21,601 nt of DNA from Pseudomonadota bacterium (GTDB lineage: Bacteria > Pseudomonadota > Alphaproteobacteria > Rhizobiales > Beijerinckiaceae). Numbering within the stretch: the stretch's first letter is position 1; the number at the start of each line of letters is the position of its first letter. Of this stretch, positions 1 to 7,139 are shown one piece after another. The DNA lies in assembly GCA_023426505.1 (NCBI GenBank), contig JAFAAP010000169.1, positions 1 to 21,601 of the forward strand, given 5' to 3'. Position numbers and translations under genes: made by a program. The notes under the pieces were generated by a model. That model saw only the letters and a list, made by a program, of their open reading frames with translations, was not told the origin of the DNA and made no database searches.

Positions 1-33
1 GCGCTGGGGCAGACCCGGATTCTACAGACGCTC

Positions 34-60
34 CACGAAGCGAGAGTTAGGGCCTTCGTG
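34..60 (-). terminator. weak hairpin after the DUF4142/PRC gene
   Basis: A 7-bp inverted repeat (cacgaag at 34-40, cttcgtg at 54-60, 13-nt loop) starts 13 nt beyond the stop codon of the minus-strand gene that ends at 73. No T-tract follows it on the minus strand, so it is not a classical intrinsic terminator. It could be a transcript-end stabiliser or chance. Confidence 0.25.
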
Positions 61-72
61 CGCCGATACGCA

Positions 73-1623
73 TCACTTCCAGACCCTCATCTCAGCCTGT
101 GCGGTTCGGCCCATGCGCTGATAGCTGTCGAGCCGGTCGCGGTAGTCGTCCATGGCTTCGATGTCGTCCTCGGTCACGCCGCGGATCACGAGGCGATCGC
201 CGCGGATTCCGAAGCGCTCGAGCGGGAACGCCACGGTGTCGCGACCGATGCCCAGGAAGCCGCCGGCGCCGACGACCACGAAGTGACGCCCCTGCGGCGT
301 CACGATTACGCGGTCGACCTCACCGAGCTCGTCGCCGCGCGCATTGTAGACTTCCATATTCTCCAGGTCTCCGACGCGCATCGGCCGCATATCGAAGTTC
401 TGGTTGACGGCGGCCGTCGTCTCAGGCTCATCGCCTGCAGTCAGCCGCTCGCGAAGCGTGCGCCGCTGCTCCTCGGTATAGGCCTGCCGCTGCGACTGCT
501 GCCGAGTCTGGGGCTGCGCGTTCGCCTGCTGCTGGCCCTCGTCCATGCGCTCGAAGCGCACGTTCGGCTGGCCCTGAGCCTGGTTGACGATCACCCGCGG
601 CTGAGCTCGCTCGTATCGCACCTGCGGCTGGCCTTCGGCCTGCTGCACCTGCACCTGCGGCTCGGCTTCCGAGCGCTGCACGTAGACCTGTGGCTGCGCC
701 TGCTCCACCTGCACCTGCGGCTGCTGCTGCGGCTGCTGCACCTGGACTTGCGGCCGCGGCTGACTCACCTGCACCTGGGGCTGGGCCATGGCGACGTTCA
801 CGTCGGGACGGGGCATGCGCACGATGATCTCGGGCTGCGGAATGTCGATGCGTACGGTCGGCTGGGGCTGGCGCACGATGATCTCGGGCTGAGCTTGGTT
901 CACCGTCACCTGCGGCTGCGCCTGACGCACTACCACCCGTGGGTCGGCCGGATCGACCCGGATCGTCGGCGCGGTCTGCTGAACGAAGATCCGTGAGCCA
1001 CCTTGCGCAGCCTGGGTCCGCTGCTTGTCGGCGTCCTGCGCCTCGCCAACCTGTGCCGGAGGCAGCGCATTCTGGATCTGCTCGATCGATTGCAGATGCT
1101 GGCGCAGAGTTGGAAGCGTCTGCTGGGCGAACTGCTTGAGCTGCTCGTTGTCACCGTTCTGAGCATAGCGCTCGAAGAGGTTGGCCGTATCGCGGTGGCC
1201 GCTCACCTGCATCTGTACGTAGTTGCGGTCGAACCCCGCTCCGGAAGCGTTCTGCAGCATCTGCACCATCTGCTGGTGCCGCTGGTCGAGATTGGACGGC
1301 ATTGTCACGCCCTGGATCCCCTGCACCGTCGAGCGCAGGCGGTCGCCGGCAGCGGTATGGTCTTGGATCATGCGCTGGGCGAACTGCTTGACCTGATCGT
1401 TCTGGCTCTTCTGCTGCGCGATCTGACTCGACTGGATCTCGAACTGGTTGCTCGCCGCGGCTTGGCTCACGAAATCGGCCGCGGAAATCTGCTGTGACTG
1501 CGCTGACGCTCCCTGTTGAGTGCTCTGGGACCCACCAGCCGGGGTCTGGCTCTGCGCGTACAGGGCTGTTGGCGCGAGGGCCGTCGTTCCCAACACGGCG
1601 GCCAGGATTGCTCGTTTCATCAT
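73..1623 (-). CDS. exported DUF4142 + Q/P/V-repeat + PRC-barrel protein
   Basis: 516 residues. Order: signal peptide (about 1-23, ending LYA-Q), DUF4142-like helical domain (about 47-185, with a QRMIQDHT motif, the ferritin-like family often seen in stress-induced envelope proteins), a low-complexity stretch of imperfect QPQVxVxQ repeats (about 216-360), a Gln-rich linker, and a C-terminal PRC-barrel (about 412-485) ending in a GVTEDDI motif also found in the 4094-4696 protein. The start at 1623 is one of two adjacent ATG codons preceded by AGGAGA at good spacing. Exact function is unknown; a periplasmic or cell-surface structural or stress role is inferred from family context. A GGAAC-N17-GTTG promoter-like element lies about 140 nt upstream (1764-1789), suggesting general stress control. 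The three-part architecture is seen in the sequence; the role is inference. Confidence 0.9.
   Translation of the reverse strand: MMKRAILAAVLGTTALAPTALYAQSQTPAGGSQSTQQGASAQSQQISAADFVSQAAASNQFEIQSSQIAQQKSQNDQVKQFAQRMIQDHTAAGDRLRSTVQGIQGVTMPSNLDQRHQQMVQMLQNASGAGFDRNYVQMQVSGHRDTANLFERYAQNGDNEQLKQFAQQTLPTLRQHLQSIEQIQNALPPAQVGEAQDADKQRTQAAQGGSRIFVQQTAPTIRVDPADPRVVVRQAQPQVTVNQAQPEIIVRQPQPTVRIDIPQPEIIVRMPRPDVNVAMAQPQVQVSQPRPQVQVQQPQQQPQVQVEQAQPQVYVQRSEAEPQVQVQQAEGQPQVRYERAQPRVIVNQAQGQPNVRFERMDEGQQQANAQPQTRQQSQRQAYTEEQRRTLRERLTAGDEPETTAAVNQNFDMRPMRVGDLENMEVYNARGDELGEVDRVIVTPQGRHFVVVGAGGFLGIGRDTVAFPLERFGIRGDRLVIRGVTEDDIEAMDDYRDRLDSYQRMGRTAQAEMRVWK
544..978 (-). repeat. imperfect in-frame repeats coding for QPQVxVxQ units
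   Basis: Inside the DUF4142/PRC gene, about 145 codons encode a chain of 10-15-residue units alternating Gln/Pro with Val-x-Val (for example PEIIVRQPQP, PQVQVQQPQ). At DNA level this appears as recurring cacctgcgg/ctgcacctg blocks. Such alternation suggests extended beta or polyproline-like structure linking the two globular domains, and the repeats could vary in copy number by slippage. Confidence 0.8.
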
Positions 1624-1763
1624 CGTGATGTCTCCTTGTCATCGCTTTGCGAGCCCCGACGTGCTCTGCCGAGGTCCGGCAAGAATTGCGCCGCTCAGGC
1701 TACCAGTTGCGCCGGCACGGACCTGTTCGACAGATGCCGGATGGCGTCGTGCGCTCGTGACGG

Positions 1764-1789
1764 CAACAGATGAGGCTGGGAGCCGTTCC
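1764..1789 (-). promoter_or_regulatory. sigma-EcfG-like promoter for the DUF4142/PRC gene
   Basis: Reading the minus strand, GGAAC (1789-1785) is followed by 17 nt and GTTG (1767-1764). The alphaproteobacterial general-stress sigma factor consensus is GGAAC-N16/17-CGTT; here the base before GTT is T rather than C. The element points towards the gene starting at 1623. The same GGAAC-N17-GTTG arrangement occurs before two other PRC-barrel genes in this window. Confidence 0.55.
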
Positions 1790-2017
1790 TGACTTTACCA
1801 AGTCGGAAAAGGAGAAGACTGTACGCTCGCGAACGTTCGAGCGCTCGGTCGCGGGGTCGACGTCGCAAATACGGCAGCAGACCGGGAAGTCCACATCTCA
1901 TTAGCTTCACGAGAGGTCGGCTTCACGAGCGGTGTCCGGGCGCAGTTCTCCTGCATCGATTGCATTCGCGTGCGCGACGACGGCATCGCACGGGCGCACA
2001 TCACGAGGAGATGAGGT
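1790..2017. other. intergenic stretch without a recognisable gene
   Basis: Between the promoter-like element of the first gene and the stop of the coiled-coil gene I see no ORF with a ribosome site or coherent codon use on either strand. It contains a perfect 10-bp palindrome (1830-1839, cgaacgttcg) followed by agcgct. No transposon end or RNA gene was recognised. Confidence 0.5.
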
Positions 2018-2704
2018 TCAGTTGTCGATTGAGCAGATCCACCCAGTTCCGTCGCTATGGCATCGATAGGTGTGCTGCGGCGGACGCTCTGCAACGATCG
2101 TGCTCCGGTCGCGCTCCACTTGCAGCGATCGTGTATGGCCCGGCTGCTGTCCAAGACCGCTTCGGCTTTGGCGCGCGCCGATCCCTTGCTGCTGCGACAG
2201 TAGCTCGTTCTGCACCTGCTGCAGTTCTGTTCGCAAGCGGTCGCGTGCGGCGGTAGTCGCCTCCAAGTCGGATGCGACCTCGGCCTTCTTCCGGTTCAGC
2301 TCGTCGAGCTCCTTCTGACCCACTGCACTGTCGCGCGCCGCATTCATTTGGGCCTCGCGCGCCTCTTGAAGCCGCCGCTCCGCTTCCGTGGTCTCGTTGC
2401 GGATGCGGGTCAGGGCCGAGACGGTCTGCTCCTGCTGCTGATGAAGATGGTCGAGGTCGCTGTGCGCCGTCGCGAGCTGCTCTTCGAGGCGGTCTACTCT
2501 CCCTGCGGTCTCCGTCAGCCGCTGAAGGTCCGTCAGGGTCTCACGCTGGCTGGTCTCGAGCTGCCGTATGCGCTGGGCTATCTGGGCCTCGCGGCTTGTG
2601 CTTGAGGTGATGGACCAGCTCGCCACGATCCAGCCGAGGGCCGCAATGGCGGCCAGGGCGATGAAACCGGGATGTCTGGCGGTCTCCGAAAATCCAGCGG
2701 TCAT
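2018..2704 (-). CDS. single-TM coiled-coil protein with C-terminal CX8C tail
   Basis: 228 residues from the ATG at 2704. The frame is open further up to a TTG at 2740, but the 2704 start aligns with the start of the paralogue at 6059-6769, so I prefer it although its ribosome site is weak. Layout: short N-terminus, one membrane segment (about 14-32, ALAAIAALGWIVASW), a long Gln/Glu/Arg-rich coiled coil (about 38-165), a polar linker, and a C-terminal CX8C motif (C215, C224) ending TGWIC. It is clearly related to the 6059-6769 protein over the membrane segment, coiled coil and tail. Function is not recognised; the cysteine pair suggests a periplasmic disulfide, which is inference. A GGAAC-N19-TTG sequence on the minus strand (2764-2738) is a possible but poorly spaced stress promoter. 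Confidence 0.8.
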   Translation of the reverse strand: MTAGFSETARHPGFIALAAIAALGWIVASWSITSSTSREAQIAQRIRQLETSQRETLTDLQRLTETAGRVDRLEEQLATAHSDLDHLHQQQEQTVSALTRIRNETTEAERRLQEAREAQMNAARDSAVGQKELDELNRKKAEVASDLEATTAARDRLRTELQQVQNELLSQQQGIGARQSRSGLGQQPGHTRSLQVERDRSTIVAERPPQHTYRCHSDGTGWICSIDN

Positions 2705-2845
2705 GGCATGCTTGAAAATTGGCGAAAGCCGTTGGGACAAGGTGCTGGGCGAGAGGCCAGTTCCGGGCCAATTCCCGCGTTCGGTACGGCAGCGTCCCCA
2801 AATCGGACTATGCTCCAGGGTCTGGACCCGCCGCGCTGTGCGTCC

Positions 2846-3319
2846 TCAGTCCGCCGCTGGCGTCACGATCAGGAAGCCGCTCGACGGGTCCGTCGGAATA
2901 CGACCCGGCGGATAGCACGAGTAATAGTACTCCCCGGGCGCCGGCGTCCGCAGCAGGACCCTTGCGGTACTGTTCGGAGCCACCAGAAAGCCGCCCTTGA
3001 TCAGGTCCATGACGAAGCCAGCGGACTTGAGGTGCTGCGCGGCGTTGAAAAATTTGGGCGCGACGAAGGTGACCGGATGCCTCGAGCGGTTGACGACGCG
3101 CAGATCCAGAGGGTCCCGGGCTGGCAGCCGGGCGCGCGGAGGGGCGCAACGCACCTCGCCGTTGACAATGTTCATGGTGATCTCGACCGGAGTCGACACC
3201 TCGCCTCCAACGACAGGCGGACTCGCGATCAGAGCTTGGGAGCTCGCTCCGTAGAGGCCAAGGCCAGTCGCGAGGCCGGCGATCCCCGCGAGGGTGCAGG
3301 CGAGTCTCCGGATGCGCAT
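2846..3319 (-). CDS. exported cupredoxin-like protein
   Basis: 157 residues from the ATG at 3319. An earlier in-frame ATG at 3328 directly abuts GGAGG, whereas the 3319 ATG is 9 nt from it, so 3319 is preferred. An N-terminal signal peptide (about 1-32) precedes a beta-rich domain with a cupredoxin-like pattern: VVNRSRHPVTFVAPKFF (H81) and a C-terminal PGEYYYSC (C135). Type I copper sites need His-Cys-His-Met; here no His follows C135, so the classical site looks incomplete. It may bind copper differently or not at all, or be structural. It stands alone between two divergent or unrelated genes. The fold assignment rests on motif recognition only. Confidence 0.75.
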   Translation of the reverse strand: MRIRRLACTLAGIAGLATGLGLYGASSQALIASPPVVGGEVSTPVEITMNIVNGEVRCAPPRARLPARDPLDLRVVNRSRHPVTFVAPKFFNAAQHLKSAGFVMDLIKGGFLVAPNSTARVLLRTPAPGEYYYSCYPPGRIPTDPSSGFLIVTPAAD

Positions 3320-3508
3320 GGTAATCATCCTCCATCGTGTCGCCGCGGTACGGGATATACAGGCCAGGCAGGAGATGGTTCGGGGCGTCGACCTGCATGG
3401 TCCGGTGCTGTACCGATAATGACCCCGTCATTCCGCGCGACGAGCCGCTCTACCGCGACGAGACCGGTCGTCGATTGGCTCGCGACAGAGCCGATCGGAG
3501 GGTTCCTC

Positions 3509-3923
3509 ATGCTCCTCGAGACGTCGAGCCTGACGAGCCTACCGATCCAAGCCCACGACGGCGAGATTGAAAAGGTTGGGGATCTCCTTTTCGAGGACGA
3601 CACGCGGCAGCCCCGAGAATGGTGACTTGCACCTGCGCAGCGCCGACGAGGTGACCGGCTATCACATCCACGCGGTCGATGGCGATGTCGGTCATGTGGG
3701 GGACCTTCTGGTCGACGCAGCCGGATGGATGACCCGCTTCCTCCTGGTGGACACGAAGAATTAGTTGCAAGGCAGGACGGTGCACATCCCGACCGACTGG
3801 GTGGAGAGCGTTACCTGGGCCGAACGCTCCGTGCACCTTTCCCGCATCCGCGAGGAGGTCAAGCACGCGCCGGAGCATGACCTGTCGAATCCGGTCGACA
3901 CGGAGCCCGGAGCCAGTCTCTAG
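3509..3923 (+). pseudogene. broken double PRC-barrel gene (internal deletion, frameshift, nonsense codon)
   Basis: A good ribosome site (GGAGG, 7 nt spacing) precedes ATG 3509, which opens a typical PRC-barrel N-terminus (IQAHDGEIEKVGDLLFEDDT). That frame stops at 3623-3625. One frame over, from about 3600, the second barrel of the same family follows (GDLHLRSADEVTGYHIHAVDG ... FLLVDTKN), ends at TAG 3762-3764, and then continues in frame after the TAG (LQGRTVHIP ... WVESVTWAERSVHL) to a stop at 3921-3923. In intact relatives the residue after DTKN is normally Trp, so TAG is most simply TGG with one G-to-A change. The end of barrel one and the linker are missing. Intact members of this family are roughly twice as long. 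The combination indicates decay rather than one sequencing error. Confidence 0.8.
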
Positions 3924-3952
3924 CACACCAACTCCATAGGAGCGGCCATGAG

Positions 3953-3968
3953 GCCGTTTTCGAACGGC
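3953..3968. other. UUCG-type hairpin
   Basis: Perfect 6-bp stem gccgtt/aacggc closing a ttcg tetraloop, 29 nt after the end of the PRC pseudogene. UUCG loops are unusually stable in RNA. No T-tract follows on the plus strand, so it may be a remnant terminator or an RNA-stabilising hairpin. Confidence 0.4.
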
Positions 3969-3985
3969 ACGATAGCGTACGGTCA

Positions 3986-4005
3986 TTCCGGCCCGGAGGC
4001 CGGAA
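3986..4005. other. 8-bp stem hairpin overlapping a promoter element
   Basis: ttccggcc and ggccggaa form a perfect 8-bp stem around a 4-nt loop. The right arm overlaps the GGAAC at 4002-4006 that forms the putative -35 element of the next gene. It may act as a terminator for read-through from the left, an operator, or both; no factor can be named. Confidence 0.35.
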
Positions 4006-4027
4006 CGGCCGACACGGAACGCTGTTG
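4002..4027 (+). promoter_or_regulatory. sigma-EcfG-like promoter for the PRC/DUF1236 pair
   Basis: GGAAC (4002-4006), 17 nt, GTTG (4024-4027), about 66 nt before the ATG at 4094. Spacing and -10 sequence (ctGTTGC) match the element before the 73-1623 gene, including GGAACGGC at the -35 side. It fits the general stress consensus except for T in place of C before GTT. Confidence 0.6.
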
Positions 4028-4093
4028 CATGCATGTGTATGAAGTCACCGGAAGGCGGCGCGTTCGCCGTCGATCAGGAAAGGATGGATCTCC

Positions 4094-4696
4094 ATGATTT
4101 ACAGACCTAATGTCCGACTGATCCTGGCGACCGGCGCAGCGATGGCGTTCGCGGGCGCGGCCCAGGCGCAGACTGACGCCGCGAAGGCTGAGTGCGAACG
4201 GCTTATCGATGCGATCCGGCCCGGCTCTCCAACGCAGGCCTACGACGCCCTGGAGAAGATGGACGTGTACCGAAAGGGTAACCAGTACCAAGCCTGCATA
4301 GATGCGGGCAGGGGAGCGCAGAGAGCCGCTGCTGAGCAGCCGGAAGGGACGTCCGTCAAGGTCGGCTCTCTCATTGGCCACGACGTGTTCAACGACAGGG
4401 GCGCCGACATCGGAAACGTCGACCGCATCGTACGCGACGGCAGCGGGACCTATTATGCGTTTGTCACCTATCGCGGGCCGCGCTGGCCGGGCAACAAGCA
4501 GATGGCATTGCCGCTGGATCGCATGAGCCTGCACGCCGGTCGTCTGATCATGCCCGGCGTCACCGAAGACGATCTGCTCCATACGAGTTCCGTCGACCAC
4601 GACGGGCGCACCTATACGGCGCTGGACAGCAAGCAGCAGATAAGCCTGCACGGCATTGCCCCAACGGCGACGGGAACGGTCCCACGCACGAAGTAG
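4094..4696 (+). CDS. exported PRC-barrel protein
   Basis: 200 residues. Signal peptide 1-25 (AQA-Q), a short helical N-terminal part with two cysteines (C34, C68) that could form a disulfide, then a PRC-barrel (about 88-160: VKVGSLIGHDVFNDRGADIGNV ... LPLDRMSL ... LIMPGVTEDDL) and a Thr/Pro-rich tail. GGA-rich sequence (AGGAAAGGATGGA) sits just before the ATG. It shares the GVTEDD ending of the barrel with the 73-1623 protein, so the barrels are related. A stress-type promoter lies immediately upstream and a DUF1236 gene 30 nt downstream, suggesting a two-gene unit. The ligand and role of this periplasmic barrel are unknown. Confidence 0.85.
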   Translation: MIYRPNVRLILATGAAMAFAGAAQAQTDAAKAECERLIDAIRPGSPTQAYDALEKMDVYRKGNQYQACIDAGRGAQRAAAEQPEGTSVKVGSLIGHDVFNDRGADIGNVDRIVRDGSGTYYAFVTYRGPRWPGNKQMALPLDRMSLHAGRLIMPGVTEDDLLHTSSVDHDGRTYTALDSKQQISLHGIAPTATGTVPRTK

Positions 4697-4726
4697 CGCG
4701 GCCTGAAACGCTACCGGGAGTCGAGG

Positions 4727-5089
4727 ATGAGACGGACAGCCGTATTGATCGCCAGCCTTGTGGCGGCGTCGCTGTCGCCTGCAGTCGTCCACGGGCAGGT
4801 GCAGCAGGGTGCGGTGCGGACTCCAGCCGGCGATTTGGAGCAACTGGCGCCGGATAAGCAGGAGCGGATCAGGTCCTATGTCCGAAGCCAGGAGATCGCC
4901 CCGATGGCCTCGGGAGACCGGGTGACAGTCGGTGGCATCCTCCCGCGCTCGACTCCGCTGCGCGGACTACCGCGGGACATGGTGACCGAGATCCCTAAGA
5001 TCACGAGCTATCGTTACGTGGTTCTGCCGGAGGGTATCGCCATCGTTGAGCCCGCTACGCGCACCGTCGTGCAGATCATCGATCGCTGA
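4727..5089 (+). CDS. DUF1236 periplasmic protein
   Basis: 120 residues. Signal peptide about 1-23 (VHG-Q), then a DUF1236 domain (about 60-118) with the usual pattern: VTVGGILP, two prolines before the RYVVLPEGIAIVEPATRTVVQII ending. DUF1236 is common in Hyphomicrobiales and has no assigned biochemical function. GGAG precedes the ATG. It sits 30 nt after the PRC-barrel gene and probably shares its transcript. It converges on the CAP pseudogene with only 10 nt between the two stop codons and no visible terminator hairpin. Confidence 0.85.
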   Translation: MRRTAVLIASLVAASLSPAVVHGQVQQGAVRTPAGDLEQLAPDKQERIRSYVRSQEIAPMASGDRVTVGGILPRSTPLRGLPRDMVTEIPKITSYRYVVLPEGIAIVEPATRTVVQIIDR

Positions 5090-5099
5090 GCATCCCGCA

Positions 5100-6062
5100 T
5101 CACCGCTTCCGTCGGAGGATGGAGGAGGCTGTCTTGAGCCCTTCGCCGTTCGCCCGAACGGCCAGCCCGAAGTAGTAAGATCCCCGTCGGGCAGGCGGCC
5201 GCGATAGCATGGATCGTCGAGCCATTGCTGCACGAATGACCGGATGTTGGCGACGGTCGGACGCGTTCCGCATCCGCCGCAGCGTCCCACGATGGCGGCG
5301 AGCGAGCGCCATTCGCCGGAGGTGCCGTCGGGCAGGGCGCTCGACTGGCCGCCCTGCAGGTCGAGCACGTCGACGTGCTGCCGGTCGGCCGGCACGAGGT
5401 TCGACGCGGCGCGCACGAGTGCGGGATCGGCCATCAGGCGCTCGCGAGACTGGGCGCGCCGCTCTTTGTTGATCCGCCGCAGCGCAAAGGCGGTCTGTTC
5501 TTCAGGGGTCGTCACCGCCTCCGTCCCGCCCGGCTGCGAGCCTCGCGGCGTGCCGCCGCCCGCGAATGTCTGTACCGCATAGAGCGTGTTCTCATCGCCC
5601 GCTACGATTCCGAACCCGAAGCGGTCGAAGCCGCGCCGCAGGATGTTTTCCCGGTGCGGCGGACTGTTCCATCCAACCCTCGTGGAGGCCTTCCACCCGT
5701 GCGAGGGTCGGCGGGGACGGGCAGCCCCGGCAGCGTGCAATGTTCTCCGCCGTAACCTGCCAGCGGCTGCCGCCCGCGTCCCGGTAGCGGTCCGCGACCG
5801 TGTCTCCTTCCGGCGAAACGTGTGAATAATAATCCCATTGCAACATGTCCTGCGCATGGGACCGGGCCGCATCGTCGAGGGCGGGGCCGGTCGTCAGCGG
5901 CTCCAACCCGGGCTCGCGTCGCTCGGCGTTGAAAAGGTCGAGTGCCTTCTGCCGGAGGACAGCGAGATCGCCGGTCTCGGCGGCGCCCGCGGAATTCGCC
6001 AGCGCGACTGCGAGGAGCACGATGAGACCCGAGAGGCGAGCGCGGATCATGCGATGCATCAT
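5100..6062 (-). pseudogene. frameshifted CAP (SCP/PR1) domain secreted protein
   Basis: The first ATG (6062) overlaps the stop of the upstream coiled-coil gene (ATGA). Frame one encodes a signal peptide (about 1-28) and most of a CAP domain: NAERRE, SHAQDM, YYSHVSPEGDT, ENIARCRGC, HEGWM. At about 5669-5671 an extra base (one of two C on the plus strand) breaks the frame; the expected continuation NSPPHRENIL ... FGFGIV ... YAVQTFAGG lies in the next frame, followed by a second, divergent CAP-like half (LRRINKERRAQ ... DPALVRAA ... FVQQWLDDPCYRGRL). Near 5178-5181 a base is missing and the end, YYFGLAVRANGEGLKTA, returns to the original frame and stops at 5100. Repaired, it would be about 320 residues. 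The two opposite indels could be real decay or assembly errors. Confidence 0.8.
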
Positions 6063-6769
6063 TGCGAGGGCGCGCAGATCCAGCCGGTCGGTGTGCCGCG
6101 GCAGCCGAGAACGTTGTCGCCCGGCTGTCCGGGCATGGGCGCGCTCTGCGGGCTGCCCGGACGCGTGGTGCCGGCTTGGGACGACGTGGCGGCCGCGCCG
6201 GTCTGTTCGCTGAGCGCTCCGCCCAGCCGTTGCTCAACGGCGGCGAGCTGATTCGTCCGTTGCGAGAGCCGCTCGGTCATGGTCGCGAGTTCCTGCCGGC
6301 GCGCGGCGAGCGACTGCTCCACGCCTCCGATCTCCTGCCGCGCCTGCTGCAGCCGCTGCGTCGCGGATTTAGCATCGGCTTCGAGTCGCGATATGCGCTG
6401 CGTGCGCTCGCCGATCTGCGCCTCGACCTCCGACAGGCGCTGCTGCGCGGGATCGAGCCGGCTGCGGATCTGGGCGAGCGCCTCGTTGGCCTGCTGCTGC
6501 TGTTGCTGCAGCGTCTGCAGTTCCTGGCGTGCCGTCGTGAGCTGCTTCTCGAGCGCCTCCACGGTTCCGGCGCTCCGCTGCACCGCCTCAAGCCGCGTCA
6601 TGGTAGCTGTGCGGTCGGCTTCGAGCTGCTGGATGCGCTCCGTCAGCTCGGATTCCCGGCTCGTGCTTGAAGCCGTCGTCCAGGTCGCGATGATCCAGCC
6701 GAGCGCCGCAACGGCGGCAAAGGCGATGAACCAGGGCTGTCGGACGGTCTTGGACAAATCTTCGGTCAT
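6059..6769 (-). CDS. single-TM coiled-coil protein with C-terminal CX8C tail (paralogue)
   Basis: 236 residues from ATG 6769, which has GAGAG at suitable spacing; an upstream in-frame start at 6814 is less likely. One membrane segment (about 14-32, AFAAVAALGWIIATW), then a continuous coiled coil (about 38-185, with a Q-rich core and a second block ending in RLSQRTNQLAAVEQRL), an Ala/Ser/Pro linker, and a tail with C223 and C232 inside CRGTPTGWIC. Same architecture and end motif as the 2018-2704 protein, so the two are paralogues. The stop overlaps the start of the CAP gene (ATGA), which suggests co-translation. Possible roles include envelope scaffolding or a tether; none is established. Confidence 0.85.
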   Translation of the reverse strand: MTEDLSKTVRQPWFIAFAAVAALGWIIATWTTASSTSRESELTERIQQLEADRTATMTRLEAVQRSAGTVEALEKQLTTARQELQTLQQQQQQANEALAQIRSRLDPAQQRLSEVEAQIGERTQRISRLEADAKSATQRLQQARQEIGGVEQSLAARRQELATMTERLSQRTNQLAAVEQRLGGALSEQTGAAATSSQAGTTRPGSPQSAPMPGQPGDNVLGCRGTPTGWICAPSQ

Positions 6770-6826
6770 TGGGGCTCTCTCGGTTTGCATGGTGATGGGT
6801 GAAGGGCGGCGCACGGACCGCGCGGG

Positions 6827-7048
6827 TCACTTTTTCCCGTCGACGTCCCAGTCGTCGCCGGTGTCCTCGAAGAGGCGCTCGCCCAATTCCGCGCTTCGCT
6901 CGATAGAGGGCGGAACTTGCCCGGCAAGGCCGGGGCGTTGCTCGGTGGTTCTCTCGTCCGGGCCGAAGATCTCGCCGTTGAAGACCTGCGCACGTGCCTG
7001 GCTTGGCTCCCGCAGGAATGCGGCCGCGACCCGGACAAGAGCCGCCAT
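6827..7048 (-). CDS. small hypothetical protein
   Basis: 73 residues from ATG 7048 (a TTG at 7105 in the same frame gives 92). The second half has strong GC-rich wobble use (GLAGQVPPSIERSAELGERLFEDTGDDWDVDGKK), supporting real coding. The beginning resembles a poor signal peptide ending SQARA-Q. A better ribosome site (GGGAG, 6 nt before ATG 7088) leads into a different frame, so an N-terminal frameshift is possible, as in neighbouring damaged genes. It lies in order between the PRC gene (stop 7140) and the coiled-coil gene (start 6769), as an operon member would. No family recognised. Confidence 0.45.
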   Translation of the reverse strand: MAALVRVAAAFLREPSQARAQVFNGEIFGPDERTTEQRPGLAGQVPPSIERSAELGERLFEDTGDDWDVDGKK

Positions 7049-7139
7049 CCAGAGCGCCCCCGCCGACGTGGATCTCGAAGCACCTGCATGGTCATCTCCC
7101 GGCAAGACCCATTGCGAGCGGAGCGGACGTATCGCCGCT

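Noticed and set aside
58..996. 312-residue plus-strand ORF with His/Leu repeats
   Set aside because: Antisense shadow of the Q/P/V repeats of the DUF4142/PRC gene; no ribosome site or signal.
2738..2764. GGAAC-N19-TTG as an EcfG promoter for the coiled-coil gene at 2704
   Set aside because: The spacer is longer than the 16-17 nt seen for the other elements and CGTT is absent; mentioned only as a weak possibility.
2818..2829. gggtctggaccc as a terminator for the cupredoxin gene
   Set aside because: Stem of 5 bp with a 2-nt loop and no T-tract; not enough to call a terminator.
2672..3508. Plus-strand ORF of 317 residues leading into the PRC pseudogene
   Set aside because: The upstream part is antisense to the coiled-coil and cupredoxin genes; only the piece from ATG 3509 with its ribosome site is real.
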